From positions 1 to 46,059 of the forward strand of contig JARGPH010000040.1 in assembly GCA_029213065.1 (NCBI GenBank): 46,059 nucleotides of DNA. The letters run 5' to 3'. Each line of letters begins with the position of its first letter. Within the stretch, counting starts at the first letter, position 1. Position numbers and translations under genes: made by a program. The notes below the pieces were generated by a model that ran no database searches, was not told where the DNA came from, and saw nothing but the letters and a program-made list of their open reading frames with translations. Shown one piece after another: positions 1-8,795 of the stretch. The DNA is from Verrucomicrobiales bacterium. Its GTDB lineage: Bacteria; Verrucomicrobiota; Verrucomicrobiia; Verrucomicrobiales; DEV007.

Positions 1-528
1 ATTTTTGCAATGGGAACCGTAGTCACCTGGGGACTTTACGGCATTTTTCTCCACTCAGGCCAAATCGGAATGCAGGACCCGGTGAACGGTCGTTACAAGG
101 CGTTTCTCTTTGTCGGCGTTGCCTATTTCCTGACCGCTGTCCTCGCTCCTCTTGCAATTTTGATCGCTCGCGGTTCCGATTGGAATTTCCCCGGGAAGGG
201 CATGTGGCTCTCACTGCTTGCTGGAATTCTCGGGGCGATTGGAGCCTTTTTCGTCCTCATGTCTCTCGGAGCACTGTTTGCTCAAGGAAACAAAAGTGCG
301 CCTGCGATTGTGATGTCGATCATCTTCGCCGGAGCTCCGATCGTGAATGCGATCGTCTCGATGGTGATGCATCCGCCGGCAGGTGGTCTCGCCGGAATTC
401 GCTGGCCGTTCGTTCTCGGAATTTGCATGGCAGCTTTCGGTGGTTATCTCGTCGTCAAATTCAAGCCGGACCCTGCGCCTGCGGGACACGCAAAAGTTGA
501 GGCGACGTCCACTGAGTCTAAAAGTTGA
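1..528 (+). CDS. Multi-pass membrane protein, DMT-transporter-like, cut by the left edge
   Basis: The frame is open from base 1; an ATG lies at base 10, but the true start may be outside the window, so the gene is treated as 5'-partial. The visible part has four or five hydrophobic segments (around residues 1-20, 35-55, 65-95, 100-120 and 130-150 from that ATG) separated by short loops, followed by a polar tail rich in Pro, Ala, Glu and Ser. The small-residue-rich helices (GILGAIGAFFVLMSLG) resemble the EamA/DMT drug/metabolite transporter superfamily, but no diagnostic motif is visible. The size suggests a half-length carrier or the C-terminal part of a longer one. No substrate can be inferred. 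Confidence 0.6.
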   Translation: MFAMGTVVTWGLYGIFLHSGQIGMQDPVNGRYKAFLFVGVAYFLTAVLAPLAILIARGSDWNFPGKGMWLSLLAGILGAIGAFFVLMSLGALFAQGNKSAPAIVMSIIFAGAPIVNAIVSMVMHPPAGGLAGIRWPFVLGICMAAFGGYLVVKFKPDPAPAGHAKVEATSTESKS

Positions 529-591
529 GTGGCGCGACTTTCTATTCTCGTCGCTTGAATCGGAGCGATACACCGGCTTAACGTAGGGAAC

Positions 592-1869
592 ATGGTAGAA
601 CGTTCCCGAACTGAGGCGAAGCAGCTTAAAAAGCTTCAAGGGCTCATTGGCGAGCTCTTGAAGGGAAATGATTTTTATCGCCCGCGGCTTCAGGCTGCCG
701 GGGTCGATGCAGGCATTGCATCGTTGGCGGAATTTTCCCGCCTCATGCCCTTTACCTCGAAGATGGATCTGGTTTGGGATCGTGAGGAATTTGCTCCCTA
801 CGGGTCGAATTTGACCTATCCACAGAGCGATTATTCGCGCTTTTGCCAAAGCAGCGGGACGACGCGCGGGCCCTTACCCTCACTTGATACGGCGGAAAGC
901 TGGTCGGCGATGCTGGACTGCTGGGATCGCGTCTTTGAGGCGGCTCAGGTGGAGAAGAGTGAAGTGGTCTTTTTTGCCTTTTCGTTCGGGCCGTTCCTCG
1001 GGTTCTGGACCGCATTCGAGTCGGCGACACGACGGGGTAATCTTTCGATTCCCGGAGGTGGCCTCAGCAGTAAAGCGCGATTGCAGGCGATGGTCGCGCA
1101 CAAGGCGGATGTCCTTTGCTGTACCCCTACCTACGCGATGCGGCTCGGGGAACTCTTTGCCGAGCACGAGAACGATGAAATTTCCGCTTATCGCCTCAAG
1201 AAAATTATCGTAGCCGGCGAGCCGGGGGGAAGTATTCCCGAGGTGCGGACGCGTCTCTCAGAGTTGTGGAAAGGAGCGGTGGTTTTCGATCATCACGGCA
1301 TGACAGAAGTCGGTCCGGTTACCTTTGAGAATCCTGACAAACCGCTCAGCCTTTGCGTGATTGAGGATGCCTATCATGTGGAAGTGATAGACCGCGAGAC
1401 ACATCGGGAAGTCGCTCCCGGAGAGAAGGGCGAGCTGGTTATCACCACTCTGACCCGCAAGGCCTGCCCGCTCCTGCGATACCGGACGGGCGATCTCGTC
1501 GAAAAAGCATTTCTCCCTGATTCAGGCGGAGGTGAACCTGTCTTTTGTCTCGAAGGTGGCATTCTCGGGCGCGTCGATGAGATGGTTGTGATTCGAGGGG
1601 TGAACATTTACCCCACCGCGGTGGAGAAGATCATTCGCGGGTTTCCCGAGGTGGTCGAATTCCAGGTGGTGCAGACAATGCGACAATCCATGGCTGAACT
1701 CGAAGTGACTCTCGAAGCAAAATCAGCGGCGAACAAGAGCGGCGATCTGGCTGAGCGGGTTGCCCGTGAATTGGCCGATGCCTTTACCCTCAGGATCCCT
1801 GTCCGGCTTGTCGAACCCGGATCGCTCCCTCGATACGAATTTAAATCCAAGCGCTGGCTGAAACAGTAG
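592..1869 (+). CDS. Phenylacetate-CoA ligase-like adenylate-forming enzyme (PaaK family)
   Basis: A 425-residue cytoplasmic enzyme of the ANL superfamily, the usual length for PaaK-type aryl-CoA ligases. The ATP-binding P-loop is SSGTTRGP at residues 87-94 (PaaK has SSGTTGKP), so the usual Gly-Lys is Arg-Gly. Further motifs are the adenylate-binding HHGMTEVGP, the hinge YRTGDLVE, and a C-terminal subdomain with GRVDEMVVIRGVNIYP and a basic tail near KSKRWLKQ. Enzymes of this family activate an aryl or acyl carboxylate with ATP and transfer it to CoA; the substrate cannot be read here. An AGGGA sequence sits just upstream of the ATG. It heads a + strand gene run; the ABC ATPase starts 6 bases after its stop. 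No other phenylacetate catabolism genes are nearby, so another acyl substrate is likely. Confidence 0.85.
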   Translation: MVERSRTEAKQLKKLQGLIGELLKGNDFYRPRLQAAGVDAGIASLAEFSRLMPFTSKMDLVWDREEFAPYGSNLTYPQSDYSRFCQSSGTTRGPLPSLDTAESWSAMLDCWDRVFEAAQVEKSEVVFFAFSFGPFLGFWTAFESATRRGNLSIPGGGLSSKARLQAMVAHKADVLCCTPTYAMRLGELFAEHENDEISAYRLKKIIVAGEPGGSIPEVRTRLSELWKGAVVFDHHGMTEVGPVTFENPDKPLSLCVIEDAYHVEVIDRETHREVAPGEKGELVITTLTRKACPLLRYRTGDLVEKAFLPDSGGGEPVFCLEGGILGRVDEMVVIRGVNIYPTAVEKIIRGFPEVVEFQVVQTMRQSMAELEVTLEAKSAANKSGDLAERVARELADAFTLRIPVRLVEPGSLPRYEFKSKRWLKQ

Positions 1870-1875
1870 ATTGCT

Positions 1876-2562
1876 ATGAGTGACTCTATTCTCGAACTGA
1901 AGAACATTTCCAAGTGGTATCATTCCAATCCGGAGAGGAAAATTCTCGAAGGTCTCGATTTAAAAGTAAACACGGGTGACCGGTTTTCAATTGTTGGTCC
2001 GTCAGGCTGTGGGAAAAGCACTTTGCTGAATATTCTGGGAACACTCGATGCCCCTTCGCAGGGGGAGGTCGTTCTCAACGGGAAGGGGACCGGTGGAATG
2101 GACGAAAAGACTCTCTCGGCTATCCGTGCGCGTACCATTGGATTCATTTTTCAAATGCATCACCTTTTGCCGCAGTGCACCGCGCTGGAAAATGTGCTCG
2201 TTCCCACCCTCGCTCTGGGAAAAGAGGCGAACCCTGTCGAAGCGTCCGAAAGGGGCTTTGAATTGCTCAAGCGGGTTGGTCTTGGTGATAAATGCGACAG
2301 CACTCCTTCGCAGCTTTCCGGTGGCGAGCGTCAACGGGTAGCGGTGGTTCGCTCTTTGATCAACCGCCCCAAATTGCTGCTTGCAGATGAACCGACCGGG
2401 GCGCTGGATGAAGACAATGCGTATCGTCTTGTTGATCTGTTAGTTGATCTGAATGAAACCGAGGGGCTTTCGCTGATTGTTGTTACCCACGATATGGATG
2501 TGGCCGGTCGGGTCGGGAAGGTGCGAACTTTAAAGAACGGAAAAATCGCTTCTGCCTCATGA
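1876..2562 (+). CDS. ABC transporter ATP-binding protein, LolD/MacB type
   Basis: A 228-residue ABC ATPase with all catalytic motifs: Walker A GPSGCGKST (41-49), Q-loop Gln93, signature LSGGE (147-151), Walker B LLLADE (167-172) running into EPTGALD, and the switch His205. The EPTGALD form and short length are typical of ATPases that pair with FtsX-type permeases (LolD, MacB, FtsE), which use ATP for mechanical work such as lipoprotein release rather than classical import. The stop overlaps the start of the permease gene by four bases, so the two are translationally coupled. Its cargo is unknown; lipoprotein or envelope-component trafficking is the family-based guess. Confidence 0.93.
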   Translation: MSDSILELKNISKWYHSNPERKILEGLDLKVNTGDRFSIVGPSGCGKSTLLNILGTLDAPSQGEVVLNGKGTGGMDEKTLSAIRARTIGFIFQMHHLLPQCTALENVLVPTLALGKEANPVEASERGFELLKRVGLGDKCDSTPSQLSGGERQRVAVVRSLINRPKLLLADEPTGALDEDNAYRLVDLLVDLNETEGLSLIVVTHDMDVAGRVGKVRTLKNGKIASAS

Positions 2563-5500
2563 ACTCTTTCAAGCTCGCGATCCGATCTTTGATTCATTAC
2601 CGGTGGATAAATCTATCGGTCCTTGCCGGAGTTGCGTTGACATCTGCTATTCTGAGCGGCGCCCTCGTGGTCGGTGATTCAGTGAAGGAAAGTCTTCGCC
2701 GGAATGCTGCTGCGCGAACCGCGGGGATCGGGCCGGTGTTTCTCGGAGGCGAGCGCTACTTTACCGACTCGCTTGCCTCGCGAATTGCCTCTTCTTCCGG
2801 GATCGAGGGTGTCGTAGCGGGTGTGATCCAGGTTGAGGGAACTGTCCTCAACCGCGAGAGCGGTCAACGCGCTAACAAGGTGCAAATTCTGGGCGTTGAT
2901 GAAAACTTCTGGAAGTTGTCTCCCCGCGGGGAAGCGCCTGAGGGATTCGCCGATGAGAACTGGATTGGAATCAATGAGTCACTGGAGAACCGGGTGCAGA
3001 CGAAAGTGGCTGAGACGCTCATTGTTCGGGTGGAGCTGCCGGGAGCGCTTTCAAAAGATGCGCCTTTGTCAGGGGAATCGGAGCAGACGACCCCGTTTAC
3101 GATTGAAGTGAGCGATGTGCTCGGCCCTGACCATTTCGGGCTTTATTCCCTGAGGGCTGAGCAGGTTCCCCCTTCAACGATTTTCGTGAAGCTCGCAAGG
3201 TTGCAGCAGTTTCTTGAACAGCCGGGGCGGGCCAATGTGATTCTTGCCGGTGTCGAGACAGACGCTGAGAAATTGGAGGTCGCGACTAATTCCCTGTGGA
3301 ATCTCGAAGACCTGCAACTCACGGTGGAGGAGGTTGGCGCGGCAAACGAGAAACAGCTCGCCAGTTCCCGCGTCTTTTTCGACGACGTGATTGTCACTGC
3401 GGTGGGTGAGGTTTCAGAGATTGAGTCGCCGGTGTTAACTTATCTGACCACTTCGATTTCAAAGGGGGAGAAGGCGACTCCCTATTCAATGGTCGCCGGA
3501 GTGGGGACTGCGTTGAATGCCATCGTCGATCAGGATCTCGGCGAGGATGAGATAGTCGTCTCCGATTGGCTCGCAGAGGACCTCGGTCTTGTCGAGGGGG
3601 ACGAAGTTGCTCTGACCTACAATGTTGTCGGCGCGGGGAGGGTCCTCGAAGAAAAAGAGCGCAGTTTTCGTGTTTCCGGGGTAAGGCCGCTCAGTGAGCA
3701 GGGTTGGGATCAATCGTGGACTCCGGCATTCCCCGGGATTTTTGATGTTGAGAACCTTGACGAATGGGAGCCGGGTATCCCGATCGACCGGGATAGGATT
3801 CGGGACAAGGACGATGAATTCTGGGACAAATACCGGGCCACTCCCAAGGCCTTCGTTTCGCTCGTTTCCGCTCAGGAGATGTGGGGGAACCGATTTGGTG
3901 AAGTCACTGCGGTGCGGTTTGTGCAAACGGATCAGGGAACGCCTTTTGAGGATTCCCTGAGGGCGCATCTACAGCTGAGCGACCTCGGCATGATCGTCCG
4001 GGACCTTCCCGCCGAATCTGCGGCGGCGGTTGCGCATTCGTTTGATTTTGGATCGCTGTTTGCCAGCATGAGTTTCTTTCTCATCATTGCTGCGTTGGTC
4101 CTCGCCGGACTCGTCTTCGTTTTCGGAATCGAACAGCGTGCCTCCCAGATCGGGCTTCTTCTTGCCTTGGGATTAACGAAGAAAAAGGTTCGCGGTATTT
4201 TTCTGATTGAGGCGCTCTTCCTCTCCGTTTCAGGGGCTCTTCTGGGCCTCTTGCTGGGGTATATTTACACCAGGCTGGCACTCTATGGCATGTCCGGGGT
4301 TTGGAAGGATGCGGCGGCGGGGATTAAGTTCGTCTACTACCTGAAACCGGAAACTTTGCTGATCGCATTTTTCTCCACCGTAATCATCTCCATCGTTGTG
4401 GTGTATCTGGCGAGTCGGCGTGTCAGTGCGATTCAGCCCGGGTTTCTCATTGCTGGAAGCGATGATGTTTCAGCGGGAAGGAAGAGCAAGTGGCGCTGGG
4501 ACTGGTTCTCGTTGATTGTCGGATTCGCCGGCGGATTGGGATGTCTCTTTGCACCGAAGATCGAGGGGACGATGGCGGAACAGGGGCTCTTCTTCGGGGC
4601 CGGGTTTCTCTTTACAGTTGCGGGGGTGGCCTTTTGTTCGCTTTTGATTCGTCGTTTCATGAAGCCGTCGGCAGTGATGACTTCACTGGGAGCGCTCGGG
4701 CGACAGCATACCGTGAGGCGGCGCGGTCGCAGCCTTGCTGTGATCGGATTGATGGCGTCAGGAGTCTTTATGGTCACGGCAATCAATTCGTTTCGTCTCA
4801 ACGGCGAGAGCGGGGCGGAGCGCCGCGGTGCCGGAACGGGGGGCTTCGCTTATTTCGGTGAGTCCACCCTTCCCGTTTACGAGGATCTGAATTCGACGGA
4901 GGCCTGGGAGAAATACGGGATCAATGATGTCGAGGTCGGTTTCTCGGCACTTTCTTTTCGGGTCAGTGATGGCGATGACGCGAGCTGTCTGAATTTGAAT
5001 CGTGCTCAGCGTCCGCGACTTCTCGGCGTGGAAACGAAATTGATTGCGGAGATCAATCCCTTCACCTTCACCAAGCTAGCCGACCCCGACGCTTCGAAAC
5101 GCCCCTGGCAGCTTTTGGACCGGTCGATGGAAGTGGAGGCTGGAGAGGTCCCCGTCATTCCCGGCGTGATTGATCAGAATACGGCGACGTATGCACTGCA
5201 GGTCGGACTGGGGGACCGGGTCTCTTACGAAACGGTTTCCGGCTCTACCTTCGAAGTGGAGATCGTGGGCTTCCTTGATACCTCAGTTCTCCAGGGATCG
5301 TTGACGATTTCGGAGGCCAATTTTATACGCTTCTTTCCCGATGCGGGCGGGTATGAGATGTTTCTCATCGATGGCGAATCGCCTGAAGTTCTCGAACCGC
5401 TCGCCGCTCACCTCACTCGTATGTTCGGAGATCGCGGGTTGGAGATGCGTCCGACCTCGCAAAAGCTCAACGAATTCAATGCGGTGCAGAATACCTACCT

Positions 5501-5873
5501 CAGTATTTTCTCGACTCTCGGAGGGTTGGGGATTTTCCTGGGAACCCTGGGGCTCGCGGTGATTGTGAGCCGTAATGTTCTCGAGCGGAAAGGGCAGCTC
5601 GGTGTCATGCAGGCGATGGGTTTCACTCGAAAAGACCTCGCCGGGATGGTTTTGTCGGAACATTGGTTTCTGCATGTGTCAGGTGTTGTTGTCGGATTTG
5701 TTGCCGCGTTGGTGGCTGTGTGGCCGATTCTGGCCAAAGGCCCCGGCTCGTTGCCCTGGCTGTTGCTGGCAGGGATTAACGGAGCGGTTCTGGTTGGCGG
5801 TTTAGTGTTTTGCGGGGTCGCCGCCCGGATTGTTCTACGCGGAAACTTAATGGAGGCCATTCGCGAGGAGTGA
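2559..5873 (+). CDS. ABC transporter permease with two FtsX domains
   Basis: 1104 residues, about twice the length of LolC/LolE or MacB-type subunits. An N-terminal helix (about 15-40) is followed by a large extracytoplasmic region (about 45-490), then a three-helix FtsX bundle (about 500-630) containing the FtsX-type stretch QIGLLLALGLTKKKVRG. A second set of helices (about 645-760) leads to another extracytoplasmic domain (about 770-960) and a closing three-helix FtsX bundle (about 980-1100) with the matching GQLGVMQAMGFTRKD. One chain therefore supplies both membrane halves, which the upstream ATPase would power as a homodimer. It is probably in the inner membrane and involved in moving lipoproteins or other envelope material; no substrate is evident. 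It overlaps the ATPase by four bases and ends in TGATG, shared with the next gene. Confidence 0.88.
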   Translation: MNSFKLAIRSLIHYRWINLSVLAGVALTSAILSGALVVGDSVKESLRRNAAARTAGIGPVFLGGERYFTDSLASRIASSSGIEGVVAGVIQVEGTVLNRESGQRANKVQILGVDENFWKLSPRGEAPEGFADENWIGINESLENRVQTKVAETLIVRVELPGALSKDAPLSGESEQTTPFTIEVSDVLGPDHFGLYSLRAEQVPPSTIFVKLARLQQFLEQPGRANVILAGVETDAEKLEVATNSLWNLEDLQLTVEEVGAANEKQLASSRVFFDDVIVTAVGEVSEIESPVLTYLTTSISKGEKATPYSMVAGVGTALNAIVDQDLGEDEIVVSDWLAEDLGLVEGDEVALTYNVVGAGRVLEEKERSFRVSGVRPLSEQGWDQSWTPAFPGIFDVENLDEWEPGIPIDRDRIRDKDDEFWDKYRATPKAFVSLVSAQEMWGNRFGEVTAVRFVQTDQGTPFEDSLRAHLQLSDLGMIVRDLPAESAAAVAHSFDFGSLFASMSFFLIIAALVLAGLVFVFGIEQRASQIGLLLALGLTKKKVRGIFLIEALFLSVSGALLGLLLGYIYTRLALYGMSGVWKDAAAGIKFVYYLKPETLLIAFFSTVIISIVVVYLASRRVSAIQPGFLIAGSDDVSAGRKSKWRWDWFSLIVGFAGGLGCLFAPKIEGTMAEQGLFFGAGFLFTVAGVAFCSLLIRRFMKPSAVMTSLGALGRQHTVRRRGRSLAVIGLMASGVFMVTAINSFRLNGESGAERRGAGTGGFAYFGESTLPVYEDLNSTEAWEKYGINDVEVGFSALSFRVSDGDDASCLNLNRAQRPRLLGVETKLIAEINPFTFTKLADPDASKRPWQLLDRSMEVEAGEVPVIPGVIDQNTATYALQVGLGDRVSYETVSGSTFEVEIVGFLDTSVLQGSLTISEANFIRFFPDAGGYEMFLIDGESPEVLEPLAAHLTRMFGDRGLEMRPTSQKLNEFNAVQNTYLSIFSTLGGLGIFLGTLGLAVIVSRNVLERKGQLGVMQAMGFTRKDLAGMVLSEHWFLHVSGVVVGFVAALVAVWPILAKGPGSLPWLLLAGINGAVLVGGLVFCGVAARIVLRGNLMEAIREE

Positions 5874-6670
5874 TGATCCGGTTTTTTCTGATTCTTACCT
5901 CATTGCTCGGATTGCCCTGTTGGCTGGTTGCCGAGGCGGATGAAAAGAAAGAAGCCATTGAGCCGGAGGAGGCTGTGATTGCTCCGAAGGTTGCGGGGAA
6001 TCTCGATATTAAGAACAGTGCCGACGGTTCTTATCCCGGTGGTTCGACTCCGAAGGTGGGAACGTGGAAGGTTGATGCGGCTTCAAAGAAGTTGAACGTT
6101 TCTCCGGTTCCTCTCGTTGAGGGGTGGATGGAGTTCGGGCAGGAGATCAGAGAAAAAGGGGCGACGATTGCCGCTGTCGTGCGTGGTCCGGGAGACGGCC
6201 GGCTCCAGTCGAGGTTCGGGGCGGGGCTGTATGGAAAGAATGGATTTCAGTTGCGGGCGGTTCAGGTCACCGACCGGCTTCAGTTGGTTCGGCGGGGAGA
6301 GGTTCTGGAGGAAGTGGCGTTCGAGCTGGTGCCGGGTGAGGCGTATCACTTTGAGCTTTCCGTGTTGGAGGATGAAGCGGACTGGATCATTGCAGGACGG
6401 GTTTGGCTTCATGAAACCGAACGTCCGGTCGAGGCAATGATCCGCCTGAAGTTCAGCGCGGATGAGTTGCTTTTCCCGCTCGCGGGGCATCCCGTGATCA
6501 CCGCGACTCCTTTTTCCGGTGAGCCTGTTTCCTTTCTCTCTGCGACCGCTTACCTTGGCGAATTCGTGACCCCGGATCCGGAGCCGGAGCCCGTCGAGGG
6601 CAAAGAGGGCAAAGAGGACAAAGAGGCGGCGGATGAACTCGCGGAAGACGAGGCGGGTGAAGAGGAATGA
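5873..6670 (+). CDS. Secreted protein of unknown function with Glu-rich tail
   Basis: I choose the ATG at 5873 because it overlaps the permease stop (TGATG) and is followed at once by a signal peptide: MIRF, a hydrophobic run through LTSLLGLPCWL, then a likely cleavage after VAEA. The mature part of about 245 residues looks like an extracytoplasmic beta-rich domain, with no catalytic motif recognised. The last 35 residues are almost all Glu, Asp, Lys, Pro and Ala, encoded partly by a short direct repeat (CAAAGAGG-like units near 6600-6630). Coupling to the ABC ATPase and FtsX permease suggests a periplasmic partner or cargo of that transporter, which is inference only. Confidence 0.75.
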   Translation: MIRFFLILTSLLGLPCWLVAEADEKKEAIEPEEAVIAPKVAGNLDIKNSADGSYPGGSTPKVGTWKVDAASKKLNVSPVPLVEGWMEFGQEIREKGATIAAVVRGPGDGRLQSRFGAGLYGKNGFQLRAVQVTDRLQLVRRGEVLEEVAFELVPGEAYHFELSVLEDEADWIIAGRVWLHETERPVEAMIRLKFSADELLFPLAGHPVITATPFSGEPVSFLSATAYLGEFVTPDPEPEPVEGKEGKEDKEAADELAEDEAGEEE

Positions 6671-7812
6671 GTGAGGATCGTGTGGTTACCTATCGTCAAA
6701 AATTGAAGTCACTTCGGGAGGTGCTCTTCGCGAATATCGTGATGGCGGCAGAAGTTCCCGCCCCGACCGGACGGGAAGAGAGGTTGACCGATTTTTTGTG
6801 TCATCGCTTTACGGAGTATGGACTCGATAACATTTCTCTCGATGAAGCGGGGAATGCGGCCGGTGTTTTGTCAGGCGAATCCATGGAGCGAAATATTCTC
6901 GTGGCAGCGCACACGGATAAAGTGTGGAAGGATTCCGAAGATCACACCGTTTCGGTCGGGGCGGGAGAGATGAGCGGGCGCGGAATTGCCGATAACAGTC
7001 TCGGGGTCGCAGCGCTCGCGACCCTGCCTCTGGCACTTGAACTCCTCGGGATTACCTTGAAGTCAAATCTGATTTTGTTAGGGACGACACGGAGCTTCGG
7101 GCGCGGGAATCTGGAGGGAATACGATTCTTTCTGAACAACACGGAGCGGGAGATTGATTCTGCGCTCTGCGTCGAGGGAATGCAATTGGGGCGGCTCAGT
7201 TTTGCGAGCCTCGGAATGGCACGTGGAAAAATAACCATTGAGATTCCCGATGGGTGCGTCTCCGGAATGTGTGGCGTCGTCGATGTGCTGACTCAAGTCG
7301 GATCCCGATTGGTGGAGATGGCAGGGGAAGCGGATGATGATTCCGAACTTCTGATCGGTTCGATTGAGGCGGTTTCCGGCTACAATGTGCCCCCGGTTTC
7401 GGGGTTCATTCGATTTGAGATCAGAAGTTCAGAAGCGGCGAAAGTGTCGGAGATCGAGAAACAGATTTTCGACCTCGTCGCGGGGTTTCAGACCTCGGTT
7501 ACGTTGAGAGCCGATCTTGAAATGTTCGCTCACCGGCGGCCGGGAAAACTGGATTCGGGACATCCGGTTGTGACCGAAGCTCGCGAGGTTTTAGGCGCAC
7601 TGGGGATTGACCCGCGGGAAACACCCAGTATTTCGGAGCTGGCTCCTTTATTGAATCACCGGATTCCGGCTCTGACTTTGGGAGTGACCCGCGGGGAGCA
7701 CAGGCACCTCGCCAATGAATCGATCGAACTCGAGCCTGTTTTTGATGGCCTTGCGCAGCTTGTTGCCATGATTGAGTTTATGGATTCCAACGATCTTTCT
7801 TTCGACCAATGA
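6667..7812 (+). CDS. M20 peptidase-like protein lacking the catalytic Glu pair
   Basis: 381 residues with the overall layout of M20 metallopeptidases: AAHTDKV with metal ligands His82 and Asp84, GIADNS with bridging Asp109, VEGMQLGR with Glu170, and a late ligand His in GEHRH (His345 or His347). At the place where active members have a Glu-Glu pair (general base and metal ligand) in a GEEGLGNL-like segment, this protein has Ser143-Phe144 in TRSFGRGNLEG. The GGHS motif, whose His completes the partner active site, reads DGCVSG. Most zinc ligands are kept while the catalytic base is lost, so this is probably a non-hydrolytic binding protein or an enzyme of altered chemistry. No signal peptide. 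It overlaps its neighbours by four bases on both sides and lies immediately upstream of gpgS. Confidence 0.75.
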   Translation: MSEDRVVTYRQKLKSLREVLFANIVMAAEVPAPTGREERLTDFLCHRFTEYGLDNISLDEAGNAAGVLSGESMERNILVAAHTDKVWKDSEDHTVSVGAGEMSGRGIADNSLGVAALATLPLALELLGITLKSNLILLGTTRSFGRGNLEGIRFFLNNTEREIDSALCVEGMQLGRLSFASLGMARGKITIEIPDGCVSGMCGVVDVLTQVGSRLVEMAGEADDDSELLIGSIEAVSGYNVPPVSGFIRFEIRSSEAAKVSEIEKQIFDLVAGFQTSVTLRADLEMFAHRRPGKLDSGHPVVTEAREVLGALGIDPRETPSISELAPLLNHRIPALTLGVTRGEHRHLANESIELEPVFDGLAQLVAMIEFMDSNDLSFDQ

Positions 7813-8795
7813 GTGATATCGACGCAAGGCTGGATCAGTGGTTGAAGACCAACACCTATCATCACTCTGACTTCTGGGACCTCCGGGAGCTGGTCAAGGC
7901 CAAGGAGGAGGCCGGTCTTACCATCAGCCTTTGTATCCCGACCTTGAATGAGGAAGCCACGATCGGAAAAGAGGTGATCGTTTTTAAGAGCGAGTTGATG
8001 GATCGCTATCCTCTTATTGACGAGTTGGCCGTGATCGATTCGGGGTCCACGGACCGCACCCTTGATATTGCAGCAAGCTTCGGAGCTGACACTTATCTTT
8101 CTTCCGAAATTCTACCGGAGTATGGAGACAAGCCGGGGAAGGGGGAAAATTTGTGGAAAGCGATCTATCAGTTGAAAGGAGACATCATTTGTTACGTCGA
8201 TGCTGATATCAAAAACATTCACCCGAGATTTGCCAGTGCGCTGGTTGCCCCGCTCATCTACCGTCCCGAGGTAGATTACGTGAAGGCGTTTTATGATCGG
8301 CCTCTCGCGTTTTCCGATGAGCTCAGGCCCTCAGGGGGCGGACGGGTTACGGAGATTCTGGTTCGTCCGCTCTTCTCGATGTTCTTCCCTGAATTAACCG
8401 CGCTGATGCAGCCGCTCTCCGGGGAATACGCGGTGCGGCGTTCTGTTCTCGAGACATTGCCGTTTCCGATCGGCTACGGGGTCGAGACATCCCATGTGAT
8501 TGACCTCTATCAGGCCAAAGGTCTCGACGCGTTTGCCCAGGTCGATTTGGATAAAAGGGTTCACCGCAATCAGTCGACCGTGGATTTGGGGAAAATGTCG
8601 TTTGGCATATTGCAGACTTTCTTGAATCGTATTCAAGCGAATGGAATGGTGTCAGACCTGCCTGATTTGCACGGACAATTCCGACAGTTTCTAGCCGAAG
8701 GTCATCGCTACGAGTTGACCCGGAAAGAGATTGTTGAGGAGGAGCGTCCCCCTATGATCTCTTTGCCTGAATATTTAATCAAACATGACCGATAA
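7809..8795 (+). CDS. gpgS: Glucosyl-3-phosphoglycerate synthase (GpgS-like)
   Basis: A 328-residue family 2/81-type glycosyltransferase. Seen in the sequence: PTLNEE (44-49), DSGSTD (77-82), PGKGE (109-113), the metal-binding DAD (131-133), GGGRVTE (176-182), QPLSGEYA (201-208), GYGVE (222-226) and His252 in VHRNQ. This order of motifs is that of GpgS, which transfers glucose from an NDP-glucose donor to 3-phosphoglycerate, giving glucosyl-3-phosphoglycerate, the precursor of glucosylglycerate. The length fits the family. The gene is cytoplasmic, overlaps the M20-like gene by four bases and is followed by an overlapping glycosyltransferase and a HAD protein, consistent with a compatible-solute pathway. 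The related mannosyl-3-phosphoglycerate synthase is less likely because that family does not share this motif set. Confidence 0.88.
   Translation: MSDIDARLDQWLKTNTYHHSDFWDLRELVKAKEEAGLTISLCIPTLNEEATIGKEVIVFKSELMDRYPLIDELAVIDSGSTDRTLDIAASFGADTYLSSEILPEYGDKPGKGENLWKAIYQLKGDIICYVDADIKNIHPRFASALVAPLIYRPEVDYVKAFYDRPLAFSDELRPSGGGRVTEILVRPLFSMFFPELTALMQPLSGEYAVRRSVLETLPFPIGYGVETSHVIDLYQAKGLDAFAQVDLDKRVHRNQSTVDLGKMSFGILQTFLNRIQANGMVSDLPDLHGQFRQFLAEGHRYELTRKEIVEEERPPMISLPEYLIKHDR

Noticed and set aside
1374-1607. Antisense frames in the PaaK-like gene and similar shadows across the + operon
   Set aside because: They lie wholly within confidently assigned genes and contain no recognisable motifs.
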